Shown: positions 16,801 to 24,946, counted from the stretch's first letter. The stretch is 37,485 bases of DNA from DASQWC01 sp035640475 (GCA_035640475.1 DASQWC010000089.1:1-37485); one strand, 5' to 3'. Program-made: numbers and translations. Notes: a model not told the origin generated them from the letters alone.

Positions 16801-17386
16801 GGTCCGGGTGGTCGAGGTCGACGCCGGTGTCGAGGATGGCGATGTCGGTCGTCGCCGAGCCCTTCGTCACTTCCCAGGCGATCGGCATTCGTGTGACGAA
16901 GAGGTGGCCCTGGCTCGGATAGTCCTCGTCGTTGGGGTCGGCGCTCGCGTAACGGATGCCGACGGGCTCGACGGAGCCCACATCCTCGAGTGCCGGGCGG
17001 ATGTTGCGGCCGTTGGTGTCGACGACGAGGGACGACAGTGATTCGATCGTGCCGGTAACGGTTCCGCCGGCGTCGCGGACGGCCTGGGCTGCCTTCTCCG
17101 CGTTGCCGGTGACGTGGACGACGACCGTGCCGGGGACGGTGTCGTTGCGGCCGGTGCGCGCGGGGGCCGAGCTCTCAGCAGCATTCGGTGAACCGGTCTT
17201 CCCGTTGGAAGCGGGAGCGGCGAAGCGAGGACTCGTCGTCTGCCCGAGCGCCGCCGAACCGGCGACCGTGCGCACGGGCCGAGGCTGGGGCCGGCGAATT
17301 GGTTGGGCGTTTCCGTTCAGGCCGACGCCCAGCCCGGTCACGGCGATGGCAAGGGAAATGAAGCCGGCAAGCAACTTTGTGCGCAA
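13883..17386 (-). CDS. Secreted subtilisin-like protease with PPC, Ig-like and seven FG-GAP repeats
   Basis: This 1167-residue protein is an S8 serine protease with a large C-terminal extension. It starts with a Sec signal peptide (RTKLLAGFISLAIAVTGLG), a Pro/Ser-rich linker and a short prodomain (VVVHVTGNAEKAAQAVRDAGG). The triad is Asp186 (ILDTGVD), His219 (DGHGTMVAG) and Ser375 (GTSFASPIVAG). A pre-peptidase C-terminal-like domain follows (from about 443, DANEPNDIPD), then an Ig-like region (about 570-680). From about 685 there are seven FG-GAP/integrin-alpha-like repeats with DxNxDGxDD calcium loops (for example DINGDGFDD, DFDGDGNDD, DVDKDGNPD). The last ten residues are GDRFGFAVGG, an extra strand that could close the ring. 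An extracellular protease with a propeller for binding a ligand or surface is inferred. The substrate is unknown. Confidence 0.93.
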   Translation of the reverse strand: MRTKLLAGFISLAIAVTGLGVGLNGNAQPIRRPQPRPVRTVAGSAALGQTTSPRFAAPASNGKTGSPNAAESSAPARTGRNDTVPGTVVVHVTGNAEKAAQAVRDAGGTVTGTIESLSSLVVDTNGRNIRPALEDVGSVEPVGIRYASADPNDEDYPSQGHLFVTRMPIAWEVTKGSATTDIAILDTGVDLDHPDLNDRIVAGFDFVNNDTDATDDDGHGTMVAGVAAAETNNSIGVAGVAWNARIIPVKVLNADGVGTDDKIAQGIVWAVDNGAEVVNLSFAGSSPSTLLTNAVTYAISHGVVVVAAGGNEGSSAPSYPAAIPEVIAVGATDLAGNAASFTNFGPWVDIAAPGADITSTAMGADEAYGVGSGTSFASPIVAGVALLMKAKNPSWTPAQITSKLLSSAADRGPDGIDDAYGRGLIDAYGALEGRTSISPPAPRGDANEPNDIPDRAKAVAATPVQATMVPEFDTDWFSVQASQAGVIKFTVTPPAETGWLGFDPVIEGVSPDYVLKRRADETGIAEAETLNMPVPSAGTYFFRVFNKLASKETAPYSVSSTFLANTVTNPTGTKLWVRSTTPNDFGTAFATGGKPAVVFARNLNMGSVNTSTVKMFDARSGAAVPASVSYSLLNRTATITPTQALAAGRPYFVEVKGVTELLTGDTMTVPYRFRFTAARAVAAPKTKADINGDGFDDVIIGVPTEDFGKLTDVGAVHIMYGSATGVKTSGSTLITQDSPNVGDTAELGDRFGSVIATGDVNNDSYDDVAVGTPSEDFGSMLDVGLVHLFLGSSTGLKTSGSQMWSQASTAVPDDVEASDRFGSALTFGDFDNFPGADLAVGSPGEKVGTFTTAGAIFILSGRATGLTGQGSVMWTQETIDNSAAAGNGFGVTMAAGDFDGDGNDDLAVGAPFEDVSAADQGTVTLMRGTVSGLRPNFAIFSQIITGNPAAAGERFGLALASADFGGLGEPDGYDDLVIGAPGAGSGAGRVDIVFSDWAGLGLAIRSVTQTGAGNSPEAGDGFGGALAVGRVGGSPTAWLAIGVPNEDIGSVVDAGAVHMAAPRNWLTTSPTVPAPITEDSPNIPDENETADRFGSVMRILDVDKDGNPDLVVGVPNEQIGAAKTAGRAFVIKQAQSATPSGVLITQGTAGVPDSPQAGDRFGFAVGG

Positions 17387-17437
17387 TGCGTGCGTCCTCC
17401 AGTCGTTGTCGGTAGGGAAACGACGGAAGGTGGTGCG

Positions 17438-18991
17438 CTAGATACGGCGTTCCTTTCCGGCCCAGTACGGCTCACGCAGCTCCCGCTTGAGGAGCTTGCC
17501 GGTGTCCGTGCGCGGCAGGTTTTCCCGGAACTCGATCGAGCGCGGGATCTTGTAGCCGGCGAGCTTGTCGCGGCACCACGCGCCCAGCTCGGCGACCAAG
17601 TCGTCGGACGGCTCGACGCCGTCGTTGAGCTCCACGAGCGCTTTCACTTCCTCGCCCCACTCCTCGTTGGGGACGCCGAAGACGGCGACGTCCGCCACTT
17701 TGTCGTGCGTCGCGAGGACGTTCTCGATCTCGGCGGGATAGATGTTGACCCCGCCCGAGATGATCATGTCGGCCTTGCGGTCCGACAGGAACAACCAGCC
17801 GTCGTCGTCCAAGTAGCCGACGTCGCCGACCGTGAAGAAGCCTTCCTTCCAGTTGTCCTTCGTCTTCTTGCGGTCCTTGTGGTACTCGAACTCGGCCCCC
17901 TGGGGCGGCTTGATCCACACGGTTCCGGGCTCGTTGGGCGGGAGCTCGTTGCCGTCCTCGCCGAGGATCTTGATCTCGGCCGTCGGCCACGGCTGCCCAA
18001 CGGTTCCCGGCTTGCGCAGCCACTCGTCCGGCTTGACGAGCGTGCCGCCGCCCTCGGTGGCCGCGTAGTACTCGTAGATGCACAGCCCCCACCAGTCGAG
18101 CATCGCTCGCTTCGTCGGCACCGGGCACGGCGCCGCGGCGTGGACCATGTTGCGCAGCGACGAGACGTCGTATTTCGACCGCACGTCGTCCGGCAGCGCC
18201 AGCATGCGGTGGAACATCGTCGGAACCAAATGCGACGACGTCACCTTGTAGCGCTCGATGCGCTCGAGCGTCCCTTCCGGCGTCCATTTGTCCATGAGCA
18301 CGACCGTGTGCCCGAGATGCAGCGACGCCGTCGTGAAGATGAGTGCGGCCGCATGGTACAGAGGGCCGCAGGTGAGGTGGACACCGTTCCCGGGCTGGAT
18401 GTCGTAGAGCAGCAGATAAAAGCCGAGCATCATGCCGGTCGTGTCCGGGTCCTGATCGGACAGCCTGCGGCGCACACCTTTTGGATTGCCGGTCGTGCCC
18501 GACGTGTAGAGCATGGGCTGCCCTGACGAGAGCGTCTCCGGCCGCGTCGTGGGTTGATCGTTCGCGAGCTCATCGACGGGCTCGAAGCCGTCGACGGGGC
18601 CGGACGCGTAGCGCGCGTCGTCCGGAATACCGGCCTCGTCCGTCGCCTCCACGGACGCATCGGCAAAGCGTTCGCTCGCGACGACGATCTTTGCTTCGGA
18701 ATCCTTGAGGATGTAGGCGATCTCGCGCGCGACGAGGTGCCAGTTCATGGGCGTGAAGTACAAGCCGGTCTGCAATGCGGCGAGGTACAGCTCGAGCAGG
18801 GTGTGCTCGTTGGGCATGATCGTCGCGATCCCGTCGCCGGTCTGAAGTCCCTTCGCGCGAAGACCGTGCGAATACTGGTTCACGCGCGCGAGGACTTCGC
18901 CGAACGTGTGCTCTGTGCCGTCAGGATCGACGATCGCGAGCTTGTCCGGGTTCTCCGCCGCGTACGGCCAGAAGCCGAGTGTGTCGGTCAC
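17438..18991 (-). CDS. AMP-forming acyl-CoA synthetase (FadD type)
   Basis: This 517-residue ANL-superfamily enzyme activates a carboxylic acid to its acyl-CoA through an acyl-adenylate. The phosphate-binding loop is YTSGTTGNPKGV (about residues 165-176), the adenylate motifs include YYAATEGGGTLV and TVGDVGYLDDDGWLFLSDRKADMI, and the C-terminal catalytic Lys lies in LPRTDTGKLLKREL. The start is GTG at 18991, which overlaps the enoyl-CoA hydratase stop by 4 bp (GTGA). It is the third gene of an operon with acyl-CoA dehydrogenase and enoyl-CoA hydratase. In steroid-type pathways such enzymes activate side-chain acids; the true substrate cannot be read from sequence. Confidence 0.94.
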   Translation of the reverse strand: MTDTLGFWPYAAENPDKLAIVDPDGTEHTFGEVLARVNQYSHGLRAKGLQTGDGIATIMPNEHTLLELYLAALQTGLYFTPMNWHLVAREIAYILKDSEAKIVVASERFADASVEATDEAGIPDDARYASGPVDGFEPVDELANDQPTTRPETLSSGQPMLYTSGTTGNPKGVRRRLSDQDPDTTGMMLGFYLLLYDIQPGNGVHLTCGPLYHAAALIFTTASLHLGHTVVLMDKWTPEGTLERIERYKVTSSHLVPTMFHRMLALPDDVRSKYDVSSLRNMVHAAAPCPVPTKRAMLDWWGLCIYEYYAATEGGGTLVKPDEWLRKPGTVGQPWPTAEIKILGEDGNELPPNEPGTVWIKPPQGAEFEYHKDRKKTKDNWKEGFFTVGDVGYLDDDGWLFLSDRKADMIISGGVNIYPAEIENVLATHDKVADVAVFGVPNEEWGEEVKALVELNDGVEPSDDLVAELGAWCRDKLAGYKIPRSIEFRENLPRTDTGKLLKRELREPYWAGKERRI

Positions 18992-19794
18992 GTTCCTGTG
19001 AAGTTCGGCTTGCGCTTCTCCTTGAACGCCTTCGGTCCTTCGCGCGCGTCCTTCGAAGCCATGACCCTCATGCCGATCTCGAATTCTTTGGCGAGTGCCT
19101 CCTTCTCGGGAAGGAACTCCGTGGCTTGCACGGCCTCCTTGATCCCGCGGACGGCCAGCGGGCCGTTCTCGGCGACCTGATCGGCGAGCTTTCGCGCTTT
19201 GGTCAATGCTTGGCCGTCCGGGACGACGTGGCCGATCAGACCGAACGACAGCGCGTCGCGCGCGGAGTACCTACCGGCCGTCAGCAGCATCTCCATGGCT
19301 TTCGTGTACGGGATCTGCCGCTTGAGCCGCGTCGGCGATCCGGCCATCGGGAACAGCGCCCACTTCGCTTCGGTGACGCCGAACTCCGCGCTCTCACCGG
19401 CCACGCGGATGTCGGTGGATTGAAGGATCTCGGTCCCGCCCGCCAGGCAGAAGCCTTCGATCGCGGCGACCAACGGCTTCCTCAGCTGATAGTCGCGCAG
19501 GAATCCTTTGTAGATCAGCGAGTAGTCCTGCTGAATGCGCGCTTCGAACTCGGTATCCGGGTCGCCTCCGGTCATGAGCTTGCCGACGAGCTTGTCGAGG
19601 TCGGCGCCGGCGCAGAAATGTTCGCCCGTTCCGGTGAGGATCGCGGCGCGGACGGCATCGTCGGAGTCGACGGCATCCCACGCGTCGGCGAGCCGGACGA
19701 TGACCTCCGGGTTGACGGCGTTGCGTGCTTCGGGCCGGTTGATCGTGACGGTCGCGATGTGACCGTCGACGTTGTACAGAACAGCAGGGCCCAT
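18988..19794 (-). CDS. Enoyl-CoA hydratase/isomerase (crotonase family)
   Basis: This 268-residue protein has the crotonase fold: opening VDGHIATVTINRPEARNAVN, the oxyanion-hole strands GEHFCAGADLDKLV and AAIEGFCLAGGTEILQSTDIRVAG, and the helical C-terminus. In the second catalytic position (GVTEAKWALFPMAGSPTRL) a Glu is present in EAKW, but the usual downstream Glu/Gly pattern is modified, so hydratase against isomerase activity is open. The ATG at 19794 gives a normal N-terminus; the longer frame would add 28 residues overlapping nothing conserved. The gene lies 16 bp after the acyl-CoA dehydrogenase and overlaps the synthetase start. It could supply the hydration step that the operon at 25985 lacks. 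Confidence 0.92.
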   Translation of the reverse strand: MGPAVLYNVDGHIATVTINRPEARNAVNPEVIVRLADAWDAVDSDDAVRAAILTGTGEHFCAGADLDKLVGKLMTGGDPDTEFEARIQQDYSLIYKGFLRDYQLRKPLVAAIEGFCLAGGTEILQSTDIRVAGESAEFGVTEAKWALFPMAGSPTRLKRQIPYTKAMEMLLTAGRYSARDALSFGLIGHVVPDGQALTKARKLADQVAENGPLAVRGIKEAVQATEFLPEKEALAKEFEIGMRVMASKDAREGPKAFKEKRKPNFTGT

Positions 19795-19810
19795 TCGCGC
19801 CTCCGCTTCG

Positions 19811-20977
19811 CTACGGCGTGGCACGAGCTCTTCTGCGAGCCTCTGCCCACGGGATGTCGGTGTCGTCCTCGCGCTCACGCGGGAGGCCGAGCATGCGCTC
19901 GGCGATCACGTTGCGCAGCACCTCCGACGTTCCGCCGCCGATCGTGAGCGCCGGCGCGAACAGGAAGCCATCCGCCCACCACAGCGGGTCGGCGCCGAGC
20001 GGGCCCGATTGCCGGAGCATGCCCGACGTACCGGCGAGATCCTTGGAGAGGATGAACGTCTTCTGTCCGTGCGGGTCGCTCAATGCCTTCCGGAGCGACG
20101 CTTCCGGGCCGGGCCGTCCCGAGACCGCGGCGGCGACCATGCGCAGCCCGTGAATGCGGATGATCTCGTGCTCGATGTACGCGTCGACGAGCCGCATACG
20201 CAGCACCGGGTCGTCCACGCCGCCGGCCTCGTGCGCTGCGGCGACGAGATCCTCGGCCGTCGGTCCCCAGCCCCACTGCAACCCCGCGCGCGACAACGTC
20301 ACGCGCTCGTTGTCGAGCGTGTCGCGCGCCATCGCCCAGCCGTTGCCCTCCTGACCGATGAGCGCGTCGGCCGGAATCTTCACGTCGGTAAAGAACACTT
20401 CGTTGAAGAGGTGCTGCCCGGTCATCTCGACGAGCGGCCGAACCTCGACGCCCGGCGCCTTCATGTCGATGAGGAAGTAGCTCAGTCCTTGATGTTTCGG
20501 GACGTCCGCGTTGGTTCGCGCGAGCAGAATGCCGAACGCGGCGTCGTGCGCGAGCGACGTCCACACTTTCTGTCCGTTGACGATCCACCCGTCGTCGGTG
20601 CGCTCGACGCGAGTGGTGACGCCGGCGAGGTCGGACCCGGCTCCGGGTTCGGAGAACAGCTGGCACCAGATCTCGTCGGCCGACAGCATCGGGGGGATGT
20701 AGCGCTGCTTCTGCTCGTCGGTGCCGTGCATGACGAGGATCGGTCCGCAGTGACCGATGCCGATCGGATTGATCGGCCGTGAGATGCCGGCCCGCTTGAG
20801 TTCGTCGGCGATGAGCAACTGCTCGATCGGATCGGCGTCGAGGCCCCAGGGCTTCGGCCAGTGCGGGACGACGTAGCCGGCGTCGGCGAGCTCGCGCGCC
20901 GTCGGCGCGGGGTGTTCGGCGATCCATTCGCGAACCGCGGTGCGTGCCGGATGCTCGGCGGGAAGCTCGAAATCCAT
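19811..20977 (-). CDS. Acyl-CoA dehydrogenase (FadE type)
   Basis: This 388-residue flavoenzyme carries the complete FAD-binding signature WCQLFSEPGAGSDLAG (about residues 107-122), the middle-sheet phrase DGWIVNGQKVWTSLAHDA, and the C-terminal LTIGGGTSEVLRNVIAERMLGLPRE. It belongs to the FadE group that acts on bulky or branched acyl-CoAs in actinobacteria. It is the first gene of a three-gene operon with enoyl-CoA hydratase and acyl-CoA synthetase, and it is transcribed divergently from the P450 gene with 81 bp between the starts. It closely resembles the protein encoded at 29709 in layout. Confidence 0.94.
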   Translation of the reverse strand: MDFELPAEHPARTAVREWIAEHPAPTARELADAGYVVPHWPKPWGLDADPIEQLLIADELKRAGISRPINPIGIGHCGPILVMHGTDEQKQRYIPPMLSADEIWCQLFSEPGAGSDLAGVTTRVERTDDGWIVNGQKVWTSLAHDAAFGILLARTNADVPKHQGLSYFLIDMKAPGVEVRPLVEMTGQHLFNEVFFTDVKIPADALIGQEGNGWAMARDTLDNERVTLSRAGLQWGWGPTAEDLVAAAHEAGGVDDPVLRMRLVDAYIEHEIIRIHGLRMVAAAVSGRPGPEASLRKALSDPHGQKTFILSKDLAGTSGMLRQSGPLGADPLWWADGFLFAPALTIGGGTSEVLRNVIAERMLGLPREREDDTDIPWAEARRRARATP

Positions 20978-21008
20978 GTGCTCTTAGTGTGTTCGCTCTA
21001 GCAAAACC

Positions 21009-21021
21009 TGACGGGTTGTCA
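21009..21021. promoter_or_regulatory. Candidate operator TGAC-N5-GTCA between FadE and P450 genes
   Basis: In the 81-bp divergent intergenic region the sequence TGAC-gggtt-GTCA forms a short inverted repeat. Its core and 5-bp spacing equal the centre of the perfect palindrome at 25962-25984. This may be a site for the same TetR-type regulator, but a match of four bases per arm could be chance. Confidence 0.35.
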
Positions 21022-21058
21022 TATCTCCCGAACCGGCTGACACTACTAAGGAATCCGC

Positions 21059-22267
21059 ATGGCCCGCACAGCGATCGACGTCGACCTTTCCGATCCGGAT
21101 CTGTTTCACACCGGGGATCCGCTCGGTGCGTTCAAGCTGTTGCAGCGCGAAGCGCCCGTGTATCTCAACGACGGCGTGCAAGATCGCTTCTGGGCGCTGA
21201 CTCGGTACGAAGATGTCGTCCACGTCTCGAAGAACCCCGACATTTTCAGCTCGGCGCAAGGCACGATCATCGGTCTCGAGCCTGAAGGGTCGATGCTCTC
21301 GATGGACAACCCGCGACACAAAAAGCTGCGCTCGCTCGTCGAGAAGGGCTTCACCGCGCGCATGGTGCGGGACCTCGAGCCGCACACCCGCGAGGTCACC
21401 CGCCGTGTGTTCGATGCAATCGGCGACGCGGATGAGATCGACTTCGTGCAGCGCATCTCCGCCGAGCTGCCCTTGCTCGTGATCATCGAGATGCTCGGAA
21501 CGCCGAAGGACGATGCGAACTACTTGAAAGAGCTCGGGGACGTCATGGTCGGCAACATGGACCCCGACTACAACCCCGCGGGTGTCCGCGAGGAGGGCAG
21601 CACGCCCGCCCAGGCGCAGATCGACATGTTCAACTACTTCAAGACGCTCGCAACGGAGCGCGCGCGCAATCCCGGTGACGATCTCGTCAGCGTTCTGCTG
21701 CAAGCAGAGCTCGACGGAGAGAAGTTCGACGAGATGGACTTTCTCATCTTCTGCATGCTTCTCGTGATCGCCGGCAACGAAACGACACGGAACCTCATCT
21801 CCGGAGGCATGCTCCAACTCTTCGAGTTTCCCGACGAGCGCCGCCGCCTCCAACATGACCCGTCGCTCATGTCTACGGCGGTCGAAGAGATGCTCAGGAC
21901 CGTGACGTCGGTCATGCACTTCGAGCGGACGGCGACGCAGGACACAGAGATCCGGGGCCAGCGGATCGCCGAGGGCGAGAAGGTCTGCATGTGGTACGTC
22001 GCGGCCAATCGGGACGGCGACGTCTTCCGCGACCCGGATCGCTTCGACGCCGGCCGCCGGCCGAATCCGCACCTCGCCTTCGGCGGCGGCGGACCCCACT
22101 TCTGTCTCGGCGCGAGTCTCGCCCGCCAGGAGATCCGGGCGGTGTTCGATGAACTGCTCACACGCTATTCGGACGTCGAGCAGGCGGGCCCTGCCGAACG
22201 GCTTCGATCGAACTTCATCCGCGGCATCAAGACGCTGCCGGTGAAGCTCGGCACCCGTCGAACCTGA
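21059..22267 (+). CDS. Cytochrome P450 (CYP124/125-like)
   Basis: This 402-residue soluble bacterial P450 has the I-helix oxygen-activation motif AGNETTR, the K-helix ExxR in EEMLR, and the haem loop FGGGGPHFCLGASLAR with the axial Cys349. The haem-loop wording and the N-terminal DLSDPDLFHTGDPLGAFKLL resemble, from memory, the CYP124/125/142 group, which hydroxylates the terminal methyl of sterols and branched lipids. AAGGA at 21048-21052 lies 6 nt before the ATG. It needs an outside ferredoxin and reductase; none is seen in the window. Its position opposite the FadE/enoyl-CoA hydratase/FadD operon supports a role at the start of side-chain degradation. Confidence 0.93.
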   Translation: MARTAIDVDLSDPDLFHTGDPLGAFKLLQREAPVYLNDGVQDRFWALTRYEDVVHVSKNPDIFSSAQGTIIGLEPEGSMLSMDNPRHKKLRSLVEKGFTARMVRDLEPHTREVTRRVFDAIGDADEIDFVQRISAELPLLVIIEMLGTPKDDANYLKELGDVMVGNMDPDYNPAGVREEGSTPAQAQIDMFNYFKTLATERARNPGDDLVSVLLQAELDGEKFDEMDFLIFCMLLVIAGNETTRNLISGGMLQLFEFPDERRRLQHDPSLMSTAVEEMLRTVTSVMHFERTATQDTEIRGQRIAEGEKVCMWYVAANRDGDVFRDPDRFDAGRRPNPHLAFGGGGPHFCLGASLARQEIRAVFDELLTRYSDVEQAGPAERLRSNFIRGIKTLPVKLGTRRT

Positions 22268-22303
22268 CACGACACGACCAGGGGCGGGGTAGCGTTTGCG
22301 GTG

Positions 22304-24208
22304 ATGCGAGAACGCGTCGGTGCTCTCGACGGCATCAGAGGACTCGCGTTGGTGGCCGTCCTCGCCTATCACGTGGGACCGAAGACGTTCCCCGGGGGCT
22401 TTCTCGGCGTCGAGATCTTTTTCGTCCTTTCCGGCTACCTGCTCACGTCGCTTCTGCTGGGCGAGCACGCCCGCACGGGCCGCATCGACCACAAGCGCTA
22501 CGCATCCCGGCGTGTTCGCCGGCTCGTTCCCGCCGGGCTCCTCTTGTTGGTGACGATCCTGCTCATCGCTCCCCTTGTGACGACGGAGGACGCCCACCGG
22601 CTCCAGGGCGATCTCCTCTCCTCTGTCACCGGTCTCACGAACTGGCACCTCATCGCCGATGGGTCCTCGTACTTTCGAGCCGCCGGGCGTCCACCCTTCG
22701 TGCGGCACCTGTGGTCGCTCGCCGTGGAGATCCAGTTCTGTCTCGTCTGCTCGGTGCTGGCCGCGTGGCTGGCGAGCCGGAGCCGCAAGGTTGCGATACG
22801 CGCCCTCGGCGCTGCGATGGCCGTCTGCGCGATTGCGATGTGGCTGCTGTACAGCACGCCCGATCCGTCGCGCGCGTACTACGGCACCGACACGCGCTTC
22901 GGCGGGTTGCTCGCCGGCGTGCTGCTCGCGGTCGTCGTTGCCGATCGTCCGTCCGAGCGCCTCGTTGGTCTCGCCCGGCGGCTCTTCATTCCGGCCGCCG
23001 TGGTGCTCGTGTGGCTCGCGTTCGCCACCGACCAGCTCGCGCGCACTCTGTACCCGTTGGGGTTCCTGCTCACGCAGGCGGCGACGGTCGTGTTGATCGT
23101 TGCCGGCCAAAGCGGCGGCGGATACGCGACTGCTCTTTCCGCCCGGTGGTTGCGCTGGCTCGGCGAGCGCTCCTACGGGATCTACCTCTGGCATTGGCCG
23201 CTGGTCGTCCTGCTCCGGCCCGGGATCGACGTCGATTGGTCGCCCTTGGGCGCGGGGGTCGTCACGATCGGGCTCGCCGTCATGCTCGGCGCCCTGTCGT
23301 TCCGGTTCCTCGAGCTTCCGGTGCTCCGGGGGCCGAAGGTCGACGAGCTGTGGTCGAGCTTCACTACGGGCGTTGCGTCGCGCGGACGGTGGACGGCGGG
23401 CCTCGCCGCGTCGACGCTGTCGCTCGCGCTCGTCGCGCTCGCGCTGCATCTCCCGGCGAAAGATCCGATCGCCGACAGCCTTCGCGCCGGCGAGCAGGTT
23501 CTGGCGCAACAACTGACCGCACCTCGATCGACGCAGACGCCCGTGGCACGCAAGCTTCCCGGTGCGAAACTCGCAAGCAAACGGCTGGCGCAGGCGCCGG
23601 CACCCTTGCCGCCGCCCCCGCTCGGGAATTTCAAGCCGGGGAGCCTGACCGTGACCGCCGTCGGCGACTCTGTGATGGTCGGAGCCGCCCCGGCGCTCTC
23701 GGCCAAGCTCGGGTCGTCCGGCTACATCGACGCGGCGAAGAACCGCCGCTTCTCGGAGTCCGCACAGATCGCACGGGACTTGAAGGAGCAGGGACGGCTC
23801 GGCCGCGTCGTGGCCGTCCATCTCGGGAACAACGGCCCCGTCAAGGAAGACCAGATCGAGGAGTTGCTGCGCGAAGTGGACGGCGTACAGAAGCTGCTCC
23901 TCGTCAATGTGCGCGTGAACAAGCCGTGGCAAGACGCCGTGAACGAGACCTTGCGCAACGCGTCGCGCAAACACCCGCGCGTGATCAAGCTCGTCGATTG
24001 GTTTTCGTACAGCCAGGGGCACCCGGACTGGTTCTACAGCGACGGCACGCACCTGCGCCGCAGCGGCGCAGAGGCCTACGCGAATCTCGTGACGGGCTCG
24101 ATTCCGCCGCCGCCGCCGAAGAAGACGCCGGCACCGAAGCCCAAACCGACGCCCACTCCGGACGGCGTTCCCTTGCCGAAGCTGCCGGTGCCGCCGCCGC
24201 GCGGTTAG
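22304..24208 (+). CDS. OafA-type membrane acyltransferase with C-terminal SGNH domain
   Basis: This protein of about 634 residues joins an acyltransferase-3 membrane domain (about 1-370) to a periplasmic-side SGNH hydrolase-like domain (about 445-600). Marks include DGIRGLALVAVLAYHVG with the essential His, GGFLGVEIFFVLSGYLL, and about ten hydrophobic helices. The SGNH part begins VTAVGDSVMVGAAPAL (nucleophile Ser in GDS) and ends with FYSDGTHLRRSGAEAY (Asp-x-x-His). A Pro/Lys-rich tail closes the chain. Such proteins O-acylate cell-wall or exopolysaccharide sugars. The ATG at 22304 and a GTG at 22301 are both possible. The gene ends directly against the convergent SDR stop. Confidence 0.92.
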   Translation: MRERVGALDGIRGLALVAVLAYHVGPKTFPGGFLGVEIFFVLSGYLLTSLLLGEHARTGRIDHKRYASRRVRRLVPAGLLLLVTILLIAPLVTTEDAHRLQGDLLSSVTGLTNWHLIADGSSYFRAAGRPPFVRHLWSLAVEIQFCLVCSVLAAWLASRSRKVAIRALGAAMAVCAIAMWLLYSTPDPSRAYYGTDTRFGGLLAGVLLAVVVADRPSERLVGLARRLFIPAAVVLVWLAFATDQLARTLYPLGFLLTQAATVVLIVAGQSGGGYATALSARWLRWLGERSYGIYLWHWPLVVLLRPGIDVDWSPLGAGVVTIGLAVMLGALSFRFLELPVLRGPKVDELWSSFTTGVASRGRWTAGLAASTLSLALVALALHLPAKDPIADSLRAGEQVLAQQLTAPRSTQTPVARKLPGAKLASKRLAQAPAPLPPPPLGNFKPGSLTVTAVGDSVMVGAAPALSAKLGSSGYIDAAKNRRFSESAQIARDLKEQGRLGRVVAVHLGNNGPVKEDQIEELLREVDGVQKLLLVNVRVNKPWQDAVNETLRNASRKHPRVIKLVDWFSYSQGHPDWFYSDGTHLRRSGAEAYANLVTGSIPPPPPKKTPAPKPKPTPTPDGVPLPKLPVPPPRG

Positions 24209-24946
24209 TTAGGCCCAGCCGCCGGCGTAGGCGACGAACTGCCCCGTCGTGAACTTGCTCGTGCCGTCCACGAAGGTCGCGCAGAAGTGCGCGAGCTCCT
24301 CCATCGTCCCGAGGCGATTCATCGGCACCATGGCTTCGACATGCGCACGGCTCTCGGCGTCGGTCACGCGGTTGGCGGCGAGGAAGCCGGGGAAATCCAT
24401 GAAGTTCGTGCCGACGGCATTCACCTGCACACCGGATTTCGCGATCTCGGCGGCCACGTTGCGAACGAGCATGTTCGCTCCCGCGCGGGCGGCCGAATAG
24501 AGCGGAGCTCCGGGCGTCGGACGAGCACCGGCCGCGCTCGTGAGCACGAGGATCTGGCCGTCGCCTTGCTCGACCATCACCGGGGTCACGGCGCGCAAGA
24601 AGTTGTACGGAGCCTCGATGCAGCCGGCGTTGACTGCACGCATGTCCTCGACGGTCGAGCGCATGAAGCGGCCGACGACGATCCGTCCGGTGAACGCGGT
24701 CGCGGAGTCGATGCGGCCGAAACGCTCCCGCGCGGCCGCGACGAGCTTCTCCGATGACCCTTCCTCGGCCAGGTCGCGCACACCTGCAACGTTCTCGACG
24801 GCCGCGCCGAGCTGCTCGAGGTCATCGACGAGCTCGCCGCTGCCGTCGCCGATGACCAGATCGTGACCACGCGTCGCGAGGAGCTTCGTGAGAGCCGGAC
24901 CGACGTAGAAGCCCGCATCGCTGACGAGAGCAACGCGACGTGTCAC
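24209..24946 (-). CDS. Atypical short-chain dehydrogenase/reductase-like protein
   Basis: This 245-residue protein has the SDR shape (RVALVSDAGFYVGPALTKLLATRG to the C-terminal TGQFVAYAGGWA) but its key motifs are changed. The glycine-rich loop TGxxxGxG reads SDAGFYVG, the NAG motif is replaced by AFTG, and the YxxxK pair reads Tyr150-SAA-Arg154, so the catalytic Lys is Arg. The upstream Ser (LTSAAG) remains. It may bind nucleotide weakly or act with another chemistry; loss of activity is also possible. The start is GTG at 24946, which overlaps the LLM gene stop by 4 bp; the longer frame only runs through that gene. Confidence 0.85.
   Translation of the reverse strand: MTRRVALVSDAGFYVGPALTKLLATRGHDLVIGDGSGELVDDLEQLGAAVENVAGVRDLAEEGSSEKLVAAARERFGRIDSATAFTGRIVVGRFMRSTVEDMRAVNAGCIEAPYNFLRAVTPVMVEQGDGQILVLTSAAGARPTPGAPLYSAARAGANMLVRNVAAEIAKSGVQVNAVGTNFMDFPGFLAANRVTDAESRAHVEAMVPMNRLGTMEELAHFCATFVDGTSKFTTGQFVAYAGGWA

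Noticed and set aside
14780..17041. A 753-codon plus-strand open frame opposite the subtilase
   Set aside because: It lies wholly antisense to a gene with an intact protease triad and FG-GAP repeats; the translation has no recognisable domain.
20984..24052. A 1022-codon open frame on the minus strand across the P450 and acyltransferase genes
   Set aside because: The plus strand encodes two complete, motif-bearing proteins; the antisense product is Arg/Glu/His-rich low-complexity sequence expected from high-GC codon structure.
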